DNA of 64,000 bases from Ectobacillus panaciterrae DSM 19096 (GTDB lineage: Bacteria; Bacillota; Bacilli; Bacillales; Bacillaceae_G): the NCBI RefSeq assembly GCF_000430785.1, contig NZ_AUMR01000019.1:1-64000 (forward strand), read 5' to 3'. The translations under genes were made by a program, and so were the position numbers. The number at the start of each line of letters is the position of its first letter. The stretch's first letter is position 1. Positions 60,574 to 64,000 of this stretch are shown here, in pieces. Under the pieces are notes generated by a model that was not told the DNA's origin, did not search any database, and saw nothing but the letters and a program-made list of their open reading frames with translations.

Positions 60574-62688
60574 CTAGTCGCACTCGTATCGATACGTTTC
60601 CTTGCCATAGCCGCGGTCAATCCTAACCGCTTCATTCGGGTAAAGCGTACGATGCTCGAAGCCTATTTCATCTTCTTGCAAAAATGAACCGTCAATAATC
60701 ATGCCTTCCACCTGTGATTCCTTCGCGACAAACACAGCTTTCGTCCCCTTTTTCGCAATGAACGTTACAGACTGCACGGTCCGCCGCTCTGCCCTGTACG
60801 GAATGCCGAGATAATGCTTCCACCATGCATTGCGAAGCAGCTCGGGCTCTCCTTTATGAATCCATTCATCCGATAACGACTGATCTAATTCATAAGAAAT
60901 AAAGGCTCTTCGGTGAAAGCGCGGGCGTATAATCCAGCCGATGACTAAAACCGCAAGCATGATGATAACAATGCCAATCGGCAATACATACTGAAAAATT
61001 ACATTATACCGTTCCCAAAACGATACATCTGCAACAGTAAGAACAACAACTTGTGATGCTTTTCCGAATTCTTGACTTTCCATTGTGATGGCGGCTTCTA
61101 TGGTGCCGGTTTCTGTAAAGTTAAATGTGTCGGAGTAATAAGGGCGAGGATATAAATAGAGTTTCGTACCTTGTTGCGACAGTTCATAGCTGATTCGTTT
61201 GTTGAACGTGACGCGGAACGAGGTGTTTTTGATTTCTTCCGCTGTCATCGGCTTCCCGTCAAGAAGCGGCTGCAATACAATGGGAGAGCTTTCGGAAAGA
61301 TCGGTAACCTTCTCCCGCCAATCCTTTGTTTCTACTTGAAGAGACAGCTTCGGCTTTGGAACGGGACTTATGCGAAACTCTTTCGTCTGCTGGTAAAACC
61401 CTTTAATATTCATGCTGACATTCCCGCGAATCGGCTCTGTCCCGACCTTCATTTCATATTGAAACGTCTTGCGCAAGTCATCCCATTTCATCGGCTCGGA
61501 TTTGCCGTTTTGCACAATCGATGCTGCAAAATAAGAAGAATTCACCGGGAGCTCATTCGGCTTCGCCTCAACAATCACCGTGCTACCCTCATACATCTTC
61601 TCGCTTGCTTCCGTCAGCTGCTTGCCCTCTTTTTTATATACCTTTACCGTGTAATCGAGCGCAGGCTCGACAAGCACCTTTATGCTGCCGGAAGAAATGT
61701 CCCGATCCAGCTGCAATTCATATTTCCCGGCCTTCAGCACTGCGCCGTCTGATCGGGCAAGGTGCGTAATGCTTCCATTTAAAATCGCTCGCTGCGGCGT
61801 TTGTGTTTTGTACGGTCCTTCTGTCACAAGCGTTGCGTCCGATGTTTTCACAACACGCGCATTCTCTGCGCTTCCCTGCTGCACAACCGTTATTCTTCGA
61901 AGCGGAAACGGTGATGTAACGGTTACCTTATTTCCTTTCACTTCCGTTTTTACCACATCTTCTACATTGGAAAACGGATCGCGGTTCGCAATAAGCCCCG
62001 CCGCTTGATTAACGCTATTCACAACGCCGTCCTCGCCGTCTGTCGGAAGAAGAATGCCGTTTATCGTCTCTTGCCAAATCTCTTTAAACGTATTCACCTG
62101 CTGCCGTTCATCCTCAGTCAACTGGGACTCCATCGTAATTAAAACAGAATGAACAGAAAGCTTTCTCTCGTCCATCCAAGCTTTAAAATTCCGGAGCGTA
62201 TCTGTAATATGCTTTTTATTTCCTTCATACTGCGCACCGTTTGAAGATTCCAGCTCATTAAACGCGCCGTCGGTCAGCATGATAAGCCAAAACTCATCCT
62301 TCCCGTTGCTCGATTGTCGCTTTAAAGCCTCAATCGCCGTCTCCACCGATTGAAACGGTGTATTTTTATAGCTGTTCCAGTTCCGTATTCCGTCTATCTC
62401 CGCCTGACGTTTTCCAAGCGTAACCGCTATCTCCTGTGCAGGATTGCTCATCAGCACGTACGAAAAGCGGTCTCCTCCGTCAAGCAGCCCGACAAAGCTC
62501 TGCAGCGCATAGCTTGCATACATCCAGCGGTTCACCGCCTTTTTTCCGCTCGATCGCATACTGCCGGAATCATCATATACGAGCACGACCGTCCTTCGCT
62601 TCGCCTCACCGTCCTTTGCCCCGGAGACAGGCATCCAAACCATAAGCAGCAAAAGAAGCACGCATGTGGCCATCAAATGTTTTCTCAT
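60574..62688 (-). CDS. Secreted, membrane-anchored VWA-domain protein
   Basis: 704 residues. A signal peptide (MRKHLMATCVLLLLLMVWMP) precedes a VWA domain with a full MIDAS motif DDSGSM (~39-44) and LIMLTDGAF. Several Ig/beta-type segments follow (~270-540). One membrane helix (VLPIGIVIIMLAVLVIGWII, ~566-587) leads to a ~117-residue cytoplasmic tail ending RYECD. ATG 62688 follows AAAAGGTGG at 9-base spacing; the longer frame in front lacks a good site. It ends 4 bases before the tubulin-like ATG, a coupled pair. VWA domains bind metal-dependent protein partners. Confidence 0.9.
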   Translation of the reverse strand: MRKHLMATCVLLLLLMVWMPVSGAKDGEAKRRTVVLVYDDSGSMRSSGKKAVNRWMYASYALQSFVGLLDGGDRFSYVLMSNPAQEIAVTLGKRQAEIDGIRNWNSYKNTPFQSVETAIEALKRQSSNGKDEFWLIMLTDGAFNELESSNGAQYEGNKKHITDTLRNFKAWMDERKLSVHSVLITMESQLTEDERQQVNTFKEIWQETINGILLPTDGEDGVVNSVNQAAGLIANRDPFSNVEDVVKTEVKGNKVTVTSPFPLRRITVVQQGSAENARVVKTSDATLVTEGPYKTQTPQRAILNGSITHLARSDGAVLKAGKYELQLDRDISSGSIKVLVEPALDYTVKVYKKEGKQLTEASEKMYEGSTVIVEAKPNELPVNSSYFAASIVQNGKSEPMKWDDLRKTFQYEMKVGTEPIRGNVSMNIKGFYQQTKEFRISPVPKPKLSLQVETKDWREKVTDLSESSPIVLQPLLDGKPMTAEEIKNTSFRVTFNKRISYELSQQGTKLYLYPRPYYSDTFNFTETGTIEAAITMESQEFGKASQVVVLTVADVSFWERYNVIFQYVLPIGIVIIMLAVLVIGWIIRPRFHRRAFISYELDQSLSDEWIHKGEPELLRNAWWKHYLGIPYRAERRTVQSVTFIAKKGTKAVFVAKESQVEGMIIDGSFLQEDEIGFEHRTLYPNEAVRIDRGYGKETYRYECD

Positions 62689-62714
62689 AAGCTGACGCCA
62701 CCTTTTCAATGGGA

Positions 62715-62740
62715 TAACCATAGACAAATTCCTATGGTTA
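62715..62740. promoter_or_regulatory. Inverted repeat before the VWA gene
   Basis: TAACCATAG and CTATGGTTA (exact 9-bp arms, 8-base loop) lie 27 bases before the VWA start codon. It may be an operator or a 5'-leader hairpin. A second hairpin, CCTGCGT/ACGCAGG, lies near 62900-62925. Otherwise 62741-63018 shows no gene I can support. Confidence 0.5.
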
Positions 62741-63018
62741 AGCTTATGAAAAAAATAGCGGGATATGACTTGTATTTTCAGAGGGACAGATCGCACAGAT
62801 AATAATATTATGTAAAAAAAAGAGGAGTGTTTTAGGGTGAGGATAGTGCGCCTGCCGAGTTTTGTAACAGTCCAATCCTTTAACAACACCTCCCTGCGTT
62901 TTTATTAGGCACGCAGGTTTGTTTCTTTGTTTACCGCATACTACGAGCATTTTGGGGTTTAAAGGCAGGGGAGAAATGAGAAGGATTGCCGGACGATTTT
63001 TTGATTTTATCCTAAATA

Positions 63019-63052
63019 AAAAGAGATGCTTCCTAATTATAAGCATCTCTCT
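63019..63052 (-). terminator. Terminator of the 54-residue gene
   Basis: AAGAGATGCTT pairs with AAGCATCTCTT-type arms around an AT loop, with TTTTTA on the reverse strand. Confidence 0.85.
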
Positions 63053-63131
63053 TTGTTTGTAAAACCTTATAAATATGACTTTGGTTCTTCTAAGATCCAT
63101 TCGCGATATCGGATTGCTTGCTGAGAAAGAG

Positions 63132-63296
63132 CTATTCCAGCAAGCCCATATCTGTCTCTTCTACGTTTGGCGCAGCACCCATTAATCTGCGGGCTTCCGC
63201 AGTAAGCGTACCATCAAACGCAAACTCCGCGTCTCTGCCTGTACCGGCATGCGCTGTGCGTCCGTCGAAAAAAACAGGGAATTGACCGTATTCCAT
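63132..63296 (-). CDS. Small hypothetical protein, 54 residues
   Basis: ATG 63296 lies 7 bases after GAAGGGGG and encodes MEYGQFPVFFDGRTAHAGTG followed by RDAEFAFDGTLTAEARRLMG AAPNVEETDMGLLE. Balanced composition, no cysteine, no membrane helix. A strong terminator follows at 63019-63052, so this is very likely a real gene. I do not recognise it. The region between it and the ZIP gene (63297-63563) holds nothing I can support. Confidence 0.6.
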   Translation of the reverse strand: MEYGQFPVFFDGRTAHAGTGRDAEFAFDGTLTAEARRLMGAAPNVEETDMGLLE

Positions 63297-63563
63297 TTTC
63301 ATACCCCCTTCGTTTCCATGTCTATATTTAGAGGTTGTTCAAAACGCATTTCATTATGCAAAGTTTGCCGCTATTTTGTCATCAACAAATTTAAAATGAC
63401 AGATTTATGTTCCGGAATACTTAAAGGTCAGATGGATGAAAATCCTCTCTCTTTGCAGTTAAAACAGCATGATTTCAAAAGTAATGTAATAGGCTATGAC
63501 AAGACATTTACACACTTAGCTATTTACAGTGACGATATAAGCTTACTCTCTCCAAAATTCCAA

Positions 63564-64000
63564 TCACCTCACCCAATGCGTCAGCGCAATCATCGTAAGC
63601 AATCCAATAATAAACGAAAACGTTGCCGATCGTTCATTCCCGTCCCCGTGACTTTCCGGAATCAGCTCCTTATACACTACAAACAGCATCGCCCCCGCCG
63701 CAAACGCCAGTCCGTACGGTACGACTCCCGCAAACTGGCCGGCAAACGATAATCCGAGCATACCTGATGCCAACTCCAGCAAACCTGTAAGCGAAGTATA
63801 AAAAAGCGCCTTTAAAGGTTTTATCCCATGAGAAACTAAAAATAACGCAACCAAAAATCCTTCCGGTATATTCTGCAGTCCGATCGCAAAGGAGACGAGC
63901 GGTCCCAAATCTTCAAAATGACTGCCGTAACTGACGCCGACGGAAAGGCCTTCGGGTATGTTATGGAACGCCATCGCAATCAATAACAGCGGCGTTCCTT
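63564..64000 (-). CDS. ZIP-family metal transporter (partial)
   Basis: The reverse-strand frame continues past the right window edge, so the N-terminus is missing. The visible ~145 residues include AMAFHNIPEGLSVGV and AIGLQNIPEGFLVALFL, the paired H/QNxPEG metal-binding helices of ZIP transporters, then ELASGMLGL and the final helix FSFIIGLLTMIALTHWVR. It should import Zn2+, Mn2+ or Fe2+; ZupT-like bacterial members have broad range. Confidence 0.9.
   Translation of the reverse strand, partial: GTPLLLIAMAFHNIPEGLSVGVSYGSHFEDLGPLVSFAIGLQNIPEGFLVALFLVSHGIKPLKALFYTSLTGLLELASGMLGLSFAGQFAGVVPYGLAFAAGAMLFVVYKELIPESHGDGNERSATFSFIIGLLTMIALTHWVR

Noticed and set aside
60570-60635. A longer start for the tubulin-like protein (MKRLGLTAAMARKR...)
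   Set aside because: This would overlap the C-terminus of the VWA gene in another frame and has no ribosome binding site; the conserved domain starts after the VWA stop codon.
58479-60687. Several open frames of 100-230 codons on the plus strand opposite the tubulin-like and VWA genes
   Set aside because: They lie exactly opposite strongly coding sequence, lack ribosome binding sites and give low-complexity proteins, so they are shadows of the real genes.

Overview
This window is chromosomal DNA from a low-to-moderate GC, endospore-forming Firmicute of the family Bacillaceae, close to the genus Bacillus. The evidence is strong Shine-Dalgarno sequences before almost every gene, T-box riboswitches, U-rich intrinsic terminators, CsoR/CopA/CopZ, a CodY-like box, Fnr boxes of the B. 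subtilis type, and small Bacillus proteins of the YfhD and YuzL kind beside a squalene-hopene/sesquarterpene cyclase. No rRNA, tRNA or CRISPR array was seen.

Layout. 0-2.6 kb: two divergent cold-shock genes, a small HMA-fold protein without its metal-binding cysteines, and a promoter-driven structured non-coding RNA with a 6S-like outline. 2.6-4.4 kb: a decayed phosphoesterase gene next to an intact IS200/IS605-type tnpB element. 4.4-5.9 kb: an APC amino-acid permease. 6.1-17 kb: a minus-strand cluster for reductive pyrimidine (or hydantoin) breakdown: preT-preA-dihydropyrimidinase-NCS1 permease-small ORF, a PucR-type regulator, then malonate-semialdehyde dehydrogenase and an omega-aminotransferase. 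The N-carbamoyl-beta-alanine amidohydrolase that should link the two halves is not in the window. 17-20.4 kb: a small protein kinase and a nitrosative/anaerobic stress pair (hemerythrin-like protein and ScdA-type iron-sulphur repair protein), each behind an Fnr box with identical class II spacing. 20.4-24.1 kb: small accessory genes mixed with decayed fragments (IS3 orfA, RusA, acetyltransferase tails). 24.2-26.7 kb: thrS behind two tandem T-boxes. 26.8-30.4 kb: two oligo-1,6-glucosidase paralogues.

31-33.6 kb: an APC antiporter-type carrier behind a leader that encodes a 14-residue peptide with three consecutive histidines, mutually exclusive hairpins and a terminator, which looks like a ribosome-mediated histidine attenuator. 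33.7-44.5 kb: a copper region (csoR-copA-copZ, a lipoprotein multicopper oxidase and a divergent two-component system), interrupted by a second YfnA-type permease and an Lrp/YitT divergent pair. 44.8-57 kb: housekeeping and accessory genes (argH, dhaS, an NDK-fold protein with an extra domain, a FabG/PhaB reductase, yfhD, a triterpene cyclase, DUF212, a PelD-like GAF protein, RarD, MsrB, DUF1294), with a decayed P450 and a membrane-protein remnant carrying a piece of tnpB.

57.2-62.7 kb: the strongest candidate for an under-described system. A secreted, membrane-anchored von Willebrand A protein is followed without a gap by a ~1,120-residue tubulin/FtsZ-superfamily protein. A surface VWA module with a cytoplasmic tail thus seems paired with a cytosolic GTP-binding polymer-forming partner. 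The window ends in a partial ZIP metal transporter.

A second theme is RNA-level control: tandem T-boxes with compensatory changes, the His leader, a terminator-like hairpin in the preT leader, the 6S-like RNA, and a two-copy structured intergenic element at 37.2 and 49.5 kb.
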